A DNA stretch of 64,000 nucleotides from Lagopus muta (Eukaryota; Chordata; Aves; Galliformes; Phasianidae), in assembly GCF_023343835.1 (NCBI RefSeq), contig NC_064433.1:183475777-183539776 (forward strand), written 5' to 3'. The notes beneath the pieces were generated by a model. It was not told the DNA's origin and did not search any database. It saw only the letters and a list, made by a program, of their open reading frames with translations. Shown in pieces: positions 41,073 through 54,916 of the stretch. Every line of letters begins with the position of its first letter. Position 1 is the first letter of the stretch. Both the position numbers and the translations under genes were made by a program.

Positions 41073-42149
41073 TGTTAATTATTTTTTTCTTTAAATTAGA
41101 AAAAATCTGAAAAAAGTGGAGTTCCAAAGAATACTCACCTTACTGCCCAAATCTTTCCATTGATTTTTGTTGTTAATAGCAGCACAAGTTTGGTATGTGG
41201 ACTGCATGGTGTTAAGAATATGTATCATTTTGTGATGTTTTCCCTCTTTCCTTAGTCACACTTCTTATCTTTAATTAAACATGTATGTTTTAATGTAGAG
41301 TTGCTTGTGAAATGTTGATACATGACAGCATATACTTTTTGAACACCATGGTTTGAGAGCATTTAGTGTGTTTTCCCTGTCCTTTTAAAAGTTTTTTTTT
41401 TCCATTTATTCATGACATTTTTTGATCAGGCCTTGTGTGTTAATTTAAATATAGTTTGCTTATTCATCAAAATGATGGGTCAAACCATCTGAAAATGCAG
41501 TATTTTGGAGCTAATGAATTTTACATATTCATGTTATTCTATACGTTCTATACATAAAAACAAAGTCAAAGTACAGAGCATTTCCTTGCTTCTTTCTTTG
41601 TAGCAGGAGAGTAGAGTCCTGGAGTTCAATGTTGAATGGAGTTTTCCCAATAATCAGTTGCTTTGGTAAGAAAAAGATGCATTTTTTTTTTTCCCAAGAA
41701 ATGTCTCTGCAATAGCATAGAGAATATTGTTCCTGTGTGAAAGTGCAGACAAGTGGAAGCCACAGCAAAATAAATAAATAAATAAATGTTAATCCATTTA
41801 TAATAATGTCTTACTTGCCATTAAGTTGAGTAAACAAATTGATAGTGGGAAAAATACTAATCCAGATCATTTTGAAAGCAGTAAATAGAAATTTTATGGT
41901 GATTCAGTGTGTTCATCAAGTTGATTCTGCTGTCATGATTGCTATCAGGCTGATAACCATCTGATCTCTTAAAAACAAACAAAAACATCACCATGTTCTA
42001 CAAAACTGCATGACAACACGTTTTCTGTACTTGAACTATAGTTGGGAGCATAGATACTGATATATTATTTACTGGATTATGGTCAGAGCTTGTAACAGCA
42101 GTAACTTGTGTAGTCCAGAAACATTTCAGTAGAAGGTGAAACATTTTTC
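41073..42149. other. Intergenic DNA
   Basis: AT-rich. It includes a short (AAAT)n run at about 41,769-41,789. No gene seen. Confidence 0.5.
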
Positions 42150-42242
42150 TGAATGAATGGGGGATGTCCCTGTCTGTGGCAGGGGGATGGAGCTGGATGG
42201 TCTTTAAGGTCTCTTCCAACCCAAACCATTCTATGATTCTGT
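42150..42242 (+). mobile_element. CR1 LINE 3' end
   Basis: GGGGGATGTCCCTGTCTGTG, GGATGGTCTTTAAGGTCTCT, ending CATTCTATGATTCTG. Confidence 0.82.
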
Positions 42243-43936
42243 CTTCAATCTTCTTGACTCTTCTACTGCTCTTAAAAGATGTGTGGTTTTGGGTGCTGGA
42301 GCTAATGAAAGAATTGGTCTGGCTCTCTGTGGAAGTGACTTCAGCTCTCAAGTTCCTCATCTCACCCACTGGGCTGACTGAGGTCTGTGAATCAGAGCGG
42401 CGCAGCCTTTGGCAGCTCTCCAGCAGGCTGGCAGATGTGCAGACCAAGCAGCCACAGGTTAGTGTGTGATTGAGCACAAGTGAGGGGAGAGCGGTGAGCA
42501 GGGACCCAGGTGTAATGGAGGAGGAGCAGAGACTTTGGTGTCTCTGTGTTTATTTAGTGGGGAGAAGATGCTCTACATTAGTGGTTCCCCATGTAAATTC
42601 TGGAGGCCTGTTGGAGGGCAAAGAAGCAACACAGGTGGTAGAACCATGAGGGAGAGAGCAGCCTGCTCTAGCTGCGACCTCATTAGCCTCACATCAAAGG
42701 AGACTTTTTAATGTCCCACGCGAACCTCAGTGGGCTGAACAATTTTAGCACGTTCTTGAGGCCTTCATGCTGCCCACATGAGGAAGACAGTCGGTCCAGG
42801 TTTCCCAACGAGCTATCTGATACTTCTAGTGAGCAGTTTAGGGTAAAAAAGAAAAAATAGTCCTCTGGATAAGCCTATTTTGCATTAGTGTGTATGTATC
42901 CCAATTTCTTAATGCACAAAGTGTTAACTCCCAGAGTAGCTTTTCCAATAGGCCTCAGTTTGACATATTAAAGTAGAGCTCCAGGTTTAAATTCTGGCCA
43001 GAATATGCCAGTGTATAATTCCTCCTGTATTCCTGCAGGAAATCCTTCTTTCTTGTCACTTTTCCAGTCTTTCAAGACGTGATTGCACTCACTGATGCAA
43101 TTTCCAGGCTTAAAGGCAGAATTCTGTGCCCTGCTGACCCTGCATTAAGGCTGTTGAACAGATCTTAGCAGAAAAGGAAAAGAGAAATGAATGGAAAAAA
43201 GAAAACAACCGAGTAGCTCTGATTTATGGATATATTGAGAATGTCTGGTTGCCTGTCTTTTTTCTCACCCAAAGCAAAGCTGTTGGAATCAGTATCATGG
43301 CTCTTAGTCCTGCATTCTGTTCCTTGTAGGGTTGTTTTCTTTTGTAGTCAGGATGACTCTTTCCAGTCAGCTCACCTCGGATCAGTCTTTGGTTTGAAAC
43401 TTACATGGGTGGAATAGGGAGTGGGGAGTAGTTTGGTTTTGAAGTTGTTTTCCTGCAAACCTCTCCTTTCCATTTATGAACTGGTCATCCAGTGAAAAAT
43501 CTCCACGTTATTCCATGTAGACAGGGAGGGACTGGGACCTTGTTGTTACTCTGTCATCTCCGACAAGCATTGCACTGATGACAGTTTCAACACTTCCAAA
43601 GCAATCTGTGATAAGCCTGCAGGACACCTCCCCAGTTAAGATGCAAATGGATGAGTGCTGTAAGCGCTGATCTCTCAATGCACAGGAGATTGCTTAGATA
43701 AAAAAGTACACGTGTAAAGCCTACCTAAAAACATCAATACACCTCAGATTAATATTTTACAGTCAGCAGTAGTGTTTAATAAGCCCAACCCAATATCAGA
43801 GCTGAAGCATAGCAAAAACTTGATAAGGTAACCCCAAATTGAGAAGGAGGACAAGCTAGCCATGGTGGGGAATGTAGTAAAGAGTTCTCATTTCCTGTAT
43901 GTCCCAAGCATCCTCTCTCATTGTTATTCAACTCGT
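42243..43936. other. Intergenic DNA, no element recognised
   Basis: About 1.7 kb without recognisable coding or repeat content. A plus-strand open frame at 42,164-42,469 starts inside the CR1 end and has no family resemblance. Confidence 0.45.
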
Positions 43937-44196
43937 AGAATAGAATCATAGAATTGTTGGAGTTGGAGGGGACAAATAAGGGCCATCCAGTCCAACTTCC
44001 CTGCAGCGAACAGGGACACCTACAGCTCCATCAGGTGTTGAGAGCTCCATTCAGCCTGACTTTGAATGTCTCCAGGGACAAGGCATCCACCACCTCTCTG
44101 GGCAACCTGACTTGCACCCTTATTGTAATAGCTTCTTCCTTATCTCCAGTCTAAATCTCCCCTCTTTGAAAGAATTTCTCCTTGTCCTCATACTTA
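43937..44196 (-). mobile_element. CR1 LINE 3' fragment
   Basis: Inverted tail AGAATAGAATCATAGAATTG, then GGGCCATCCAGTCCAACTTC and ACAGGGACACCTACAGCTCC. The same subfamily appears at 56,371 and 63,918. Confidence 0.87.
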
Positions 44197-45060
44197 CATT
44201 TTCAGTCAAGCTGTTATTGGATATGATTCACTGAAAAGTTTTCCTTTGGTGCATTCCTCTTATCTATGCAAATTCTTCATGATAATATTCTTAACTTCTT
44301 TTCAATTGAAAACAAAGAAGTGAGCAACCTTTTATTGCTGATCTGCAGCTGCTGCGTCTGATGCTGTGGTTCTAAATACCACAAATTCAGCATCATTGTA
44401 TCAGTTGGTCATGAGCTTGTGTACTTTAAAGCATTTCTGCTTTCTGCTCTGGGATACTAAACATCATATGTGTTTTGCAGTAGTAGCATATTTCCAGCCA
44501 TCTGTAATTGCCTCCTACTTGCATATGCTTAGTCACTGCATACAAACATACACCTTCTGCTGAACTTTATAATTATGCTCCCCTCCAGTAAAGCTCATTA
44601 TGCTTTTAGCCGTATGGTATTCTACAAAGCCTCTTTTGACAATATTAGAGCCCAGTAATCCAGATTTACCACCAAGGAGGCGACAGGAGATAATTTAACC
44701 AGCACATTATTTTAAGTACTTATTTTCTCATGTGATCTGGTGACATTCTGACAGTTTTGTTGTTGTTGTCAATTTTGCCAAGCAGCGAAAAAAATAAACA
44801 GAAAAAGAAAAGAAGCTAGCAGGGTAGAGCTGAAACAACATCACAGGAATACTTTAAAACAGTGCAACTTAATTACTGTTTTACTTCTTGTCTATGAATC
44901 TGTTTTTTTTTCTTTGTTTGTTCTTTTCTAAGTGGGTTTTTAGGAGGAAGATTTGCCCACCTCTGAAAATATGAGGCTCATAACTACCCAGATTTCTTCC
45001 AGTAGTAATTTTTAAAGTTCATTAGCAAGTCTACTGTCCAAGGAAATCTGCCCTTCTCCC
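44197..45060. other. Intergenic DNA
   Basis: AT-rich, with no gene or mobile element recognised. The segment near 44,580-44,760 has mixed composition that could reflect a non-coding conserved element, but this is only an impression. Confidence 0.4.
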
Positions 45061-45223
45061 AACCCAGGGAGGTGGTGCAGTCAGTGCAGTCACCGTCCCT
45101 GGAGGTGTTCAAGAACTGAGCAGATGTGGCACTGAGGGACGTGGTGAGTGGGCATGGTGGGGGTGGTTGACTGTTAGACAGGTGATCTTAGAGGTCTTTT
45201 CCAACTTTAATGATTCTGTGATA
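45061..45223 (+). mobile_element. CR1 LINE 3' end
   Basis: CCCAGGGAGGTGGTGCAGTC, CCCTGGAGGTGTTCAAGAAC, GAGAGGTC-like block and ATGATTCTGTGAT tail. Rightward. Confidence 0.85.
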
Positions 45224-45604
45224 CCCAATATTTGATTATTTAGCCAAGTCATAGGTTAATGTACTTTGGGAAGTCTGTCTTTCAAGCAGATGGCTTCCTG
45301 GAATTTGGACCAACACTTAGAAGTGGGCAGTTTCATCCCAAAGCAGGAATAAGTCTAACAATAATTAGTTGCATTTGGGAAAAGAGAACATGTATTTCAA
45401 ACTTGACTAATTTCTAACCAAAGATATTATCCTGAAAGAGGAATCAGGTACTGATAGCAAAGATATTCTGTCATCACAGCATTTTGAAAATCCAAGAGTA
45501 GGAAGGAATGCCTACTGGAATGGCTGCAGGAAGGAATGGCTGCAAATCATCTAAAAGATTTAAGGATCTTTTCTCCCTTGGAGTTTGATAACATTTTAAA
45601 AATA

Positions 45605-45680
45605 ATTAAAAAAAAAAAAAAAGTAATTTGAAAAGCATTAAAAAAAACAGACACACACACAAAAAAAAAACAACAACCAC
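45605..45680. repeat. A-rich and (CA)n low-complexity tract
   Basis: AATTAAAAAAAAAAAAAAAG, then ACAGACACACACAC and a further A run. The flanking 45,223-45,925 otherwise shows no gene; a short (AAAAT)n run lies at 45,892-45,912. Confidence 0.75.
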
Positions 45681-45924
45681 CCAACACATTCCTTCCCCCT
45701 AAATTACTTCTTTATCAGTTTCATATTTCACTGTGTAGGAAGAGCAGTATTAGGCAACCTACCAGTGAAAGTCTGTGGCCACCTGACCAGGAAGACCAAG
45801 CAGATGAGGCTTTCTGCTTGGAGCAGGTAGGAACAACCCCATCTTCATGAGCACTGGTCCTCATTGGGGGGACAGCTGTGCCCTGCAAAAAAAATAAAAT
45901 AAAATAAAATAAAAATCCAGGAGG

Positions 45925-47865
45925 TTTATGGTGTACGTTAATGATCACTTCCTTCTCCAAGTAATAAAGGAGACAATGAGGAGAGGTACCACACTACATC
46001 TTGTTCTCATTAGCACAGAGATTTTGGTGGGGAATGTGAAGGTCAAAGGCATCCTTGGTTGCAGTGAACACGACATGGTGGAGTTGAAGATCTTTAGTGC
46101 AGCAAGAGGGGTGGATAGCAAGCTTACAACACTGAAGTTCAGGAGGGGAAATTTGACCTTTTCGAGGATCTACTTGGTACAATCCCATGAGATGAGATTC
46201 CACAGGGAAGAGGGACCCAACAAAGATAATTAATTTATAGGGACCACCTCTTCCAACCTCAATAACAGTGAAGCTCAACAAATAGCAAGTCAGGCAAAAA
46301 TGACAGGAGGCCTGCATGTAGGAACAAGGAACTCCTGGCCAAACTCAAACACGAAAAGGAAACCTGGGAGGAAAACTGAGATAGTGTCAGAGCATCTAGG
46401 GATGAAGATAGGAAAACTAGAGCCAACATGGAATTTAATCTGGTCAGGGATGTTAAAGGAATGAAGGAGGACTTCCACAGGAGTATCAGTGAGAAAAGAA
46501 AGATTAAAGAAACTGCTGAATTAAACCGGAAGCCTGATTACCCAGGACAGTAAAAAGGCCAAGGTACTGAATGCCTTCTCCGACTTAGACTTCACATATG
46601 ACTGGCCTTCAGGAATCCTGTGGCCCAGAGACTGGTGTGAAAATCTGGAGAATGGAAGAAGTACCCTTGGTGAAAGATGATCCGGTCAGAGAATATCTGA
46701 GCAAACTGCGCATTCATAAGTCCATGGGCCCTGATGGATTTGCCAACGTGCTGAAGGAGCTGGAACTTGTGGTTGCAAGGCCATTTTCTATAATCTTTGC
46801 TCCACTGTGGCAACTGGGAGAAGTGCACAAAGACCAAAAGAAAGCCAATGTCACTCCTATCTTCAAAACTTGTGAGAAGGAGAAACCAGGGGATAGCAGA
46901 CTGGTCTGCATCTTCTGAATCCCTGGAAAGTGATTGAATAGCTAATTCTGGACATTTTCAGGTGCATGAAGTACAAGAAAATCTTCAGTAGTAGTCAGAG
47001 TAGATTCACCATGAGAAAATCATGCTTGAGCAATCTGATTAGATTTTATAACTACATGACCAACCTGATGGATAAGAACCAACAGCAGATATTGCTGGAC
47101 TTCCTGAACTTCAGTAAGGCCTTTGACACTGTCCCTCACAGAGAAACTGTTGAAGTACGTGCTGGATGAGCACGTACTTCCTTGATCCTCACAGGTGGAT
47201 CAATAACTGGCAGAACAGTTGGATGCTAGTGGTTACTGGTGAAAAATCTAATTGGAGGCCAATAATGAGCACAGTACTTCAGGAATAAGTACTGGGTTTT
47301 GTCCTGTTTAACATTCTCATTAACAGTCTGGACGATAGTGCAGTGTGCACCCTCAGTAAATTCATGGATGACACAAAACTGCAGGGAGTGTCTGACTCAC
47401 GAGAAGGCCATGCTGACCTCCAGAGGGTCTTCAAAAAGCTGGAGAGGTGGGCTGGCAAGAATCTCATGAACTTCAGCAAGAAATGTGCAGAATCCTGTAC
47501 TGGAGAGGAATAACCCCAGGCACAAGGACGCTTGGAGGAACTCAGCTAGAAAGCAGCTCTGTGGAAGGGGACCTGGGGGTCCTGACAGGCACCAAGTTGA
47601 ACATTAGATAGCAATGTGTCCTTGCTGATAAAAAGGCTAATGGTGTCCTAGGTTGCTTTAAGCAAAGTATTGCCAGCAGTTTTAGAGATGATCCTTCCAC
47701 TCCATTCAGCATTAATGAGGCCACGCAGGGAGTGCTGTATCCAGTCCTGGGCCTCCACTACAGTAGAGACATGGACATATTTAAAAGAGTCCAACATAGG
47801 GCAATCAAGGTGATCAAGGGACGAGAGTACTTGTCAGGAGAGTCTGAGACATGTGGGTATTAGAG
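45925..47865 (+). mobile_element. Degraded CR1 LINE ORF2, both ends truncated
   Basis: A long rightward relic reads through the end of the endonuclease (NDHFLLQVIKETMRRGTTLH; ILGCSEHDMVELKI), the linker, the RT ([59 protein letters not shown]-like) and part of the C-terminal domain, ending near 47,865 without a 3' tail. Multiple frameshifts and substitutions indicate great age. Confidence 0.87.
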
Positions 47866-49762
47866 TTGAGCTTTGTGGAGGCTCAGGGCAGAGAATGCCT
47901 CCATAGGGAGACCTGTGAGCGTGCAGAGCTGGGGATGAGGGCAAGGTATGCTCAGCCTCTCCATCAGCACTGCTAAAATGGATTTGCTTGTTCTTTTGAT
48001 GAAACCATGCTCACAAGCTCTCCCACTTTACTCCAAGCATATGGGGATAATAGCTCTGCACAACAAAAATGTGTTAAGTAAAAAAAGATGGCAAAAACCA
48101 AAAGTAATAGGCAATACAAAAGTACCTAAATGGACAGCTAGAGAAGGTTGTAGTTAAGATCCAGTTTTTATGTTGATATTTATGTGAAGTGTTGTAATTA
48201 TGTTGTGACTTGATCAAACCGTGAGCTTTTCAGAAAGAAAAAGAATAAAACACATTGTCTCTGCACTGAGACTGTAGAAATAGTTCTTAAGATGACGAAG
48301 AATAAGCACTCTTTATAATGCAAGAATATGATTAGCTGGCTAAAATAATGAGCTCTTTTTTGAAATTAGTAAGGGATAAAGCAATTCTAAGGAAATAAGA
48401 GCATTAAGAGAGAAATAAATGCCACGCAAGACAGCACCAGACAGAATTTCAGGTTATCCTTCTCTAGGTTTGTATTCATGAGACACACCACTATTAATTT
48501 TGTCTGTGGACACACAGTTTTGTTTTCACTTTTACAGAGTAAGACTAAAAATATACATGTATTTTTAGGCAAAGAAGTACAGTTAAGTACAGTTACACTA
48601 ATAAAAAATAGGTACCTAGACTTTGTTGGTATATGGACTGAGAAACATAGGAAAACAAACAGATCTCAGTAGATACTTGACATGGTTCTCCCTTCGTTTT
48701 AGTGCATTCACCAATGCAGAAGGAAAACCCTCAACTTTGACATTTGACATCTGCAATGCATTTGGAGAAAAAAGGATTTTCAAAGCTCAGATTAAATCAG
48801 ATGAGTACACTGATAGCAATAAGATTAACTGCTACTGATAAAGGTAGGAAGTAAGAGGGATTTTTGATATTTTTGTTACCTTAAAATCTAGCTAAGCTAC
48901 CTGCTGGCTGCTAAATATTAGAGAAATATTGAATCTCTGTTGTATTAAATGTAAAGCATTGGAAGAAAGAACTAAAGATGCTCACACTTTTGGTTTGCTT
49001 CCATTTGTTGTACAAAGGCAGAGGAGGATATGGGAGGTGGTGTTTCCAAGAAGCCCCTGAGCATGGGGTTGTAGGTGTGGATTGAAGGGTGCTATGGAGA
49101 AGGTGGAGGGATCAGATGATACAAAGGGACTGAGGTAGAAAGAAGAGATGGTGCAGAAGCAATCCTGTGTTTTCCAGAATGTCAGCAACTTCATGGCAGT
49201 GAGAGTCTGAGAGTTATTGATGGTTCTCTGCTCTTTCTCTCTTTTTCGTGTGCTCAAACTTCTCAGTGTATACTATACTATACCTCACTCCTCACATCCT
49301 GACTCTCATCCTAGCTCAACTTGACATGAATGTTTGGGAAATTGGATCCATGGTTCTATTTCCCTATTTAGTTTTCCTAAAAGGATTAGTTGGCTCGGCT
49401 TTGTCTACTTGTCTAATTATAGCCCTGAACTGTTAGGTTTTGATACAGGAATGGCTAACATTATAATATGGAGTCTATTCCATAGAGCTAAGATTTACAT
49501 GTGTAGAATATCCTTCTTGGTTTTATTGTCTACTTATTTGCAGATGTTGGTATTTGTCACTTTCTGATGGTGATGTGAGAGTATTTTGAGGATCTTGTTT
49601 GTGTCCCAGTAGAGAAAGGTATACTAGCTTACATTTCAAGTGAGCTTACCTGGTGTTTAAGCTTCATTTGCCTATTGCACAATGGAATTGATGTAATCTT
49701 GGATCTCCAGGTTCCAAAGCACTGGCATTACTTATGTTAATGCAGGTGTATATATTGCAAGG
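47866..49762. other. Intergenic DNA, no gene recognised
   Basis: About 1.9 kb, AT-rich. Open frames are below 100 codons with no recognisable family. Confidence 0.45.
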
Positions 49763-49960
49763 AATCATAGAGTCATAAAGGTTGGAAAAGACCTCTAGGA
49801 TCATGCAGTCCAACCATCAGCCCAACACCACCATGCCCACTGAACTTCCAGGAATGGTGACTCCACCACCTCCCTGGGCAGCCTTTTCCAGTGCATTATC
49901 GCTTTTTCTGAGAATAAACTTTTCCTAATATCCAACCTGAAACTGCAGTAGCACAGCTTA
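49763..49960 (-). mobile_element. CR1 LINE 3' fragment
   Basis: Inverted tail GGAATCATAGAGTCATAAAG, GACCTCTAGGATCATGCAGT and CCACCTCCCTGGGCAGCC. It is leftward and 5'-truncated. Confidence 0.86.
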
Positions 49961-52900
49961 AGAATAGCCATGTTTTTGTATCTTACACTGGTATAGAGTA
50001 AGAAGATGTAGAGGCTGACAATAAGGTTAGAAGAAAATGGAGACACCAGCAGTTTCATCTCACACATTTTTCTTCCTCTTAAAGGGCTCATCCTTTGCTT
50101 ATACTCTTTGTACCTTTTCTTACCATTCTCTGCAAAGCAGCTATTTGACACTGCCTTGCACCAAAAAGTGTGTGGAGTTGATTTACCTTGGGTATTAATA
50201 TTTTGAGCCCATGCAACTGGCTTACATTACCTGTATCTACTGCAACACCACGAACAGCTCATAGTTCCCATCACTTCAGTGACTACTCTTGGGATATTTG
50301 TGTTCCAGATAAGACAAGGATTTAGGTGTTTCCATGGCTCCTGGACTCTTGAAGCTCTCACGTACAACCTAGAAAGAAAGTAAATATAAACCCACCAAAC
50401 TGCATTAAATTTCTGGCCCAGAATCTTATTTTAAAAATCACAACAATCCTTATTGATCTCAGCCCAGATTTTCTTGCTCCCAATATTCTCTTTATTCTTC
50501 TAGTCACTACAGTAAGCACAGTAGACTGAATTCAGCCCGCTGAGAGGAGCCATCGTAAGACTTCTGCATTATGTATGTTTCACATGAGTCTTCAAGAACT
50601 GCCCTTTTCTACAGAGGTGAATTTTGCCTCACTGCCAAACTATCAGTTTCTTGTACAGCCAGGTCCCTGTGACAATGTTTATAATATCTTTCACATTTAC
50701 TTTTTCAAACAGTATAGTAGTTTGATCTCCATGTCCTTTTGGGTTGCTGTCCCCTCTGCTCAATTAGCTGTGTACTGCTGAATAAATTGGACACATCAGT
50801 GCCTCAGGCACTCTGTACCACTGGCAACCACAGTGGTTGGCGTTGAAGAGAGTGTCCTGTTAAGCTCTGTCCAGATGTTGCTGTCTTGCCTGGCAAACAT
50901 TTCTGCTTTGGCCTTGAAGTCATTTGCTGTTCAGTTTTGGCAAAGGCAAGGTTCATGCTTCTTCATCCTTGCTTTTCATTTTCCGTGGATTCTCTGGAAG
51001 TGTCTAATACATGTACGATACAGAGATCAACTTTTCCCTCATATCTCAAAATTGGTTTTAATCACATTAATGTGTAAGGAAGATTACAGCAGTTTCTATT
51101 GCAGGACTTTGAGTCATCCATGCTTTTTCCAGTATTTAGTTTATTGTTCTTTTTTTCTGGTTTCCTGTTTTCCTTGAACTTGAAATCTGATCTTAAATCT
51201 TCCAAAATCTTTTCATCTCCAAGATAATAGATTTTGCAATTAGTCATTGCATTGCCAGCGTAATGCACTTACTGGAACTGTCTGGAAATTGTTTTGCTAT
51301 TTCAGTGTTTTCCTCATGAGTATCTGAAAGGGTACCATATGCTGATCTCATTTATACCTGTTTAAAGACTATGCTGAAGGCAGAGAATACACCCCTCTGT
51401 TAAGTTCATGTGTTTAGGATAAGAATCTGGGCCCACCTCAATTTTACTTTAGCCTTCATTTTTTGGAGTGGGAGAATTCACTCTCGTATGCAGTAAGTCT
51501 TGCATTCCAAAACAGAAAACACATTTGAACAAAAGTGAATAGCTCTTGTTATTAAGCTTTTTCAGAGTGATAGTTTGTCTCAGATTCATTTCTTTATGAC
51601 AGCAAATCTCTGTCAGGGGAGCCATAATAGCAGGAACTTTGTTACTGTACAATAGCACAATGAGATGCTGATATTTACTTAGCACTTTGGTTTCATGCTA
51701 ATAAATGGTTGCCTTCCACTACAAACCTGCATTCTGAGCTTTGTGTAAAAGAGAATGTTTCTTTCCTTGGAAAAATGCACTGAAAATGAAAACACAGTTA
51801 ATTGCTTTCTTTTTGAAATTACCTATTAGAAGGCGCAGAAAAAATTTAAGTCTATTATCTTGACTCCTCAAGGTTTATAGAACCGTACAGTGGTTTGAGA
51901 CGTCCATCTTTTATTTGGAACATACTTCAAAAACTGTTCTGATAATAGCATTTCAGGCTAGGTTGGTAGTTTAAAGAATCAGTCTCAAGCAATGGATAGA
52001 AGACCTCAATTTAAAAATCCACGTGTATGGAAATAGAGCAAAATGCCTGTCCACGGATTTCCATGGATGAGGTAAAGATGGTGCTCAGTGTGTTGGGTGG
52101 AGGGAATGAGCTGTGGAGCTTGAGACAGACTTGCCCTGCTTACTGCTAGGATGGCAGCAGATGTACATCAGACCATACTTATTGCAGGTTAAATCAGAAG
52201 CTTTACTTGTGGTTAATTACTCTTAGGTACTTAGTATTTCATTCTCTAACACTTTTCCAGTGTTCTCCCGCTCCAACCATGTCTCACATTTCTTTGCAAA
52301 GTCCCACTGGCATCAGCTTTCACATGTCATATGCTACTGTCTTCCAAATACCACCTTTGTCTTGGCCTACACTCTTCCAATCCAAATGGCCTCTGCCTAT
52401 TTTCCAAGGATGTCCTTCCATGCTTATAGGCTGATAATGACAAGGCTGTAGCTAAGCCATGACTGGTAAAATAATTTTATTTTTTATTTAAATTCACACC
52501 TCATTATGTCACTAAGACCATGTATTATCTGGAACAGAGGTAGTCATCATGTAATTTCAAGGTTGCTTTTCCTTTTCTCAGCCCTGCACTTCCTTGTCTG
52601 TCTGTCTGCACTTATTAGGGTACCAGATCTCACTGTGTAACACACAGGTCCCAGGCCAGCAAAGTACTTGACCGTATGACTAACTTAAAGCATTTAGTAA
52701 GGCATATGCTTATGCAGTTTGATGAGTGCTCTGCCAAGTAATTTCTGTGTCTTGCTGGGAAAAGTAAAACGATAATATGCCAAGAGTTTGAAATGACTAT
52801 GAGATGGTCATTAATGAATACACTGACATGGAATATTTACTTTTCCAAATAGGCTTTCACTGTGCCTTCTCTTTAGTGCATGGAATTTCAGAGCAGGGAT

Positions 52901-53939
52901 TGAGCTCTTTAGCTGATGAATAGCTGTGCAGCTTAGCTACGTTAGCTAGTAATCATGTGAAAGATCTCTTTATTATTGCAAGGGGATGGATTGGAGAGAA
53001 GGAGAATCAAACATGGAGCAGTAACACAGTGAGCAAGATGACTATTCGTCTTTAGTGGATATCAGTAGAGTGGAATTCTGCCAGTGCCAAACCAGTAACT
53101 AAGGAGAATCCAAGCAGTGCTATTTAGAGGATTGCAGTCCAAGATGGATTAAGGTACAGATTTTGTTTGAGCAAGGATTATTGCTAAAGATGCCAAAATT
53201 CCAACAAGAAGAGAGCATGTGAGACTGCAGAGAAAGGGGACAAAGTTGTAACCTTATCTCAGTGTCTTCCCATCCATAAAGGAGCAGCTACATTTCATTT
53301 CTCTCTCTCTGGGTTGTCCATGGGGCTGGGCTTATGAGAGCACTGTGCTCTCTGAGAGCCATTGCTGCAGAGGAGCTGTGTCCAGATTTTCCCCAGCCCT
53401 GGTGCATTCCCTTCTGTATGAGGAGCCCTGGTGGAGCTCCCTCCCCTGCTCCTGTGAATCAGCCTCCGAACAAAGCTATGACAATGAATGGGTCACTTAA
53501 TTTCTTTTAGTCTGAACTAGTTGCAGCTTGCTACCATGGTGGGACAGAGGAGAAGCAAGAATTATTGTGGCACAGTGAAGAATCTTGTGCCACAGTGCCT
53601 GGACTATTCCTGAGTCAGTGCAGTTTAGGCTACTTTTCTGGCACCTTGCAGAGACACAATTATTTCTGTCTATTATTGACCTTCACTCCAACAACAAATG
53701 CTCTAAGGAACAGCATATGCAAAATGATCATCCTAGGATTACCTTATCCCCAGCGCATAGGCAAGGAATTGATAGAAGGAAGTAGTGCAGTAGCATTGAG
53801 AATACTCAGCTCCACTGGGATAACAGGTTGAAAAGGGATTATCCAGAGCACACAAAACTTATGAGTTATTAAGGTGAATGCAAACCTTAAATGAAGGAGA
53901 AAAAAATAAGAAAAAAATGTGTCTTCATGATACAGTTAG
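49961..53939. other. Longest repeat-free intergenic stretch
   Basis: About 4 kb with no recognised CR1, gene or RNA gene. Composition is AT-rich and ordinary, and all open frames are short. It is the only multi-kilobase piece of the right arm without a recognised transposon, so any conserved non-coding element would be easiest to detect here. Confidence 0.5.
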
Positions 53940-54095
53940 CCTCCATAGTGCCCCATCCCTGGAGGTGCTCAAGGCCAGGTTGGATGGGGCCTGGACAGCC
54001 CAGTTGGGTGAGGACAACCAGCCCATGGCAGGGGTTGGGGCTGGATGAGCTTTGAGGTCCCTTCCAACTCAAACCTTGCTATTACTCTATTAGAG
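53940..54095 (+). mobile_element. CR1 LINE 3' end
   Basis: GCCCCATCCCTGGAGGTGCT, AAGGCCAGGTTGGATGGGGC, GGCTGGATGAGCTTTGAGGT and a decayed tail (GCTATTACTCTAT). Confidence 0.86.
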
Positions 54096-54787
54096 TCACA
54101 GGTAGCACTGGGATAGTAGGGGTGGCAGTGCTTGGTTACCAGTTCTTAAATGCCAATGTATTTCTTGCTACTAAGAATGCCTGCAGACCCTAAATTGAAT
54201 CTGTGGGTAAAAAGCAAACTACTGGATTTCTATATTATGTTAGTTAGAATTCATCACTTTCCCCTCAACTTCTTTAAAAATGCATATTTTTTTTTGTATA
54301 AAATGAGAAGGAGCTTGTTCCTCTGTTCTTAAGCAGCTGTATTTAGCAAAAATGTTTTCTAGAACTCAGAACAAGAGCAATGTCTTTTCTGGGGCACTCT
54401 TCTTGTATTTGCCTACATAGTTTTTGCTCACTACAACCTCCTTTTCTTTTTCAGTTTGTCTTCTTGCACCTGTAGGTCACAATTTTATTTGGGAGATGCT
54501 CAGCACCAGCAGTACATCACCAAACGTGTTTTCTCTACACCTTGTTTGGATGTTGGCAGACATCTGGAAACTGTCAGTGCCCGGAAACCACGGCAGTGTG
54601 CTGAAGAGCCCTGCATTCAGGAGTACGGGTAAGGCCTACATCAGAGGACAGCAGCTCCTGGAAGCTTCCTTGCCTGTGTGCTTCCTCCGGCCAGAAGCGC
54701 TCCAGTTTTTTTTACAAAAACTCTCTTTGATCTAATCCTTTCCAGATGTCTCCTTTACACCACAGTTTGTGCAGCTGCACGAATGAT

Positions 54788-54916
54788 CAGAATCATAGAA
54801 TCGTTAATGTTGGAAAAGATCACAAAGATCATCTAGTCCAACCATCAACCCATCCCCACCATGCCCACTAACCACGTCCCTCAGTTCCGTGTCCCTCAGT
54901 GTCAGTTCCGTGTATT
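54788..54916 (-). mobile_element. CR1 LINE 3' end
   Basis: Inverted tail AGAATCATAGAATCGTTAAT, GATCATCTAGTCCAACCATC and a small internal duplication of GTCAGTTCCGTG. The flanks (54,096-54,787 and 54,917-56,370) show no gene. Confidence 0.86.

Noticed and set aside
42164-42469. 101-residue plus-strand open frame starting in a CR1 tail
   Set aside because: It begins within repeat sequence, has no family resemblance and lacks supporting splice or promoter context.
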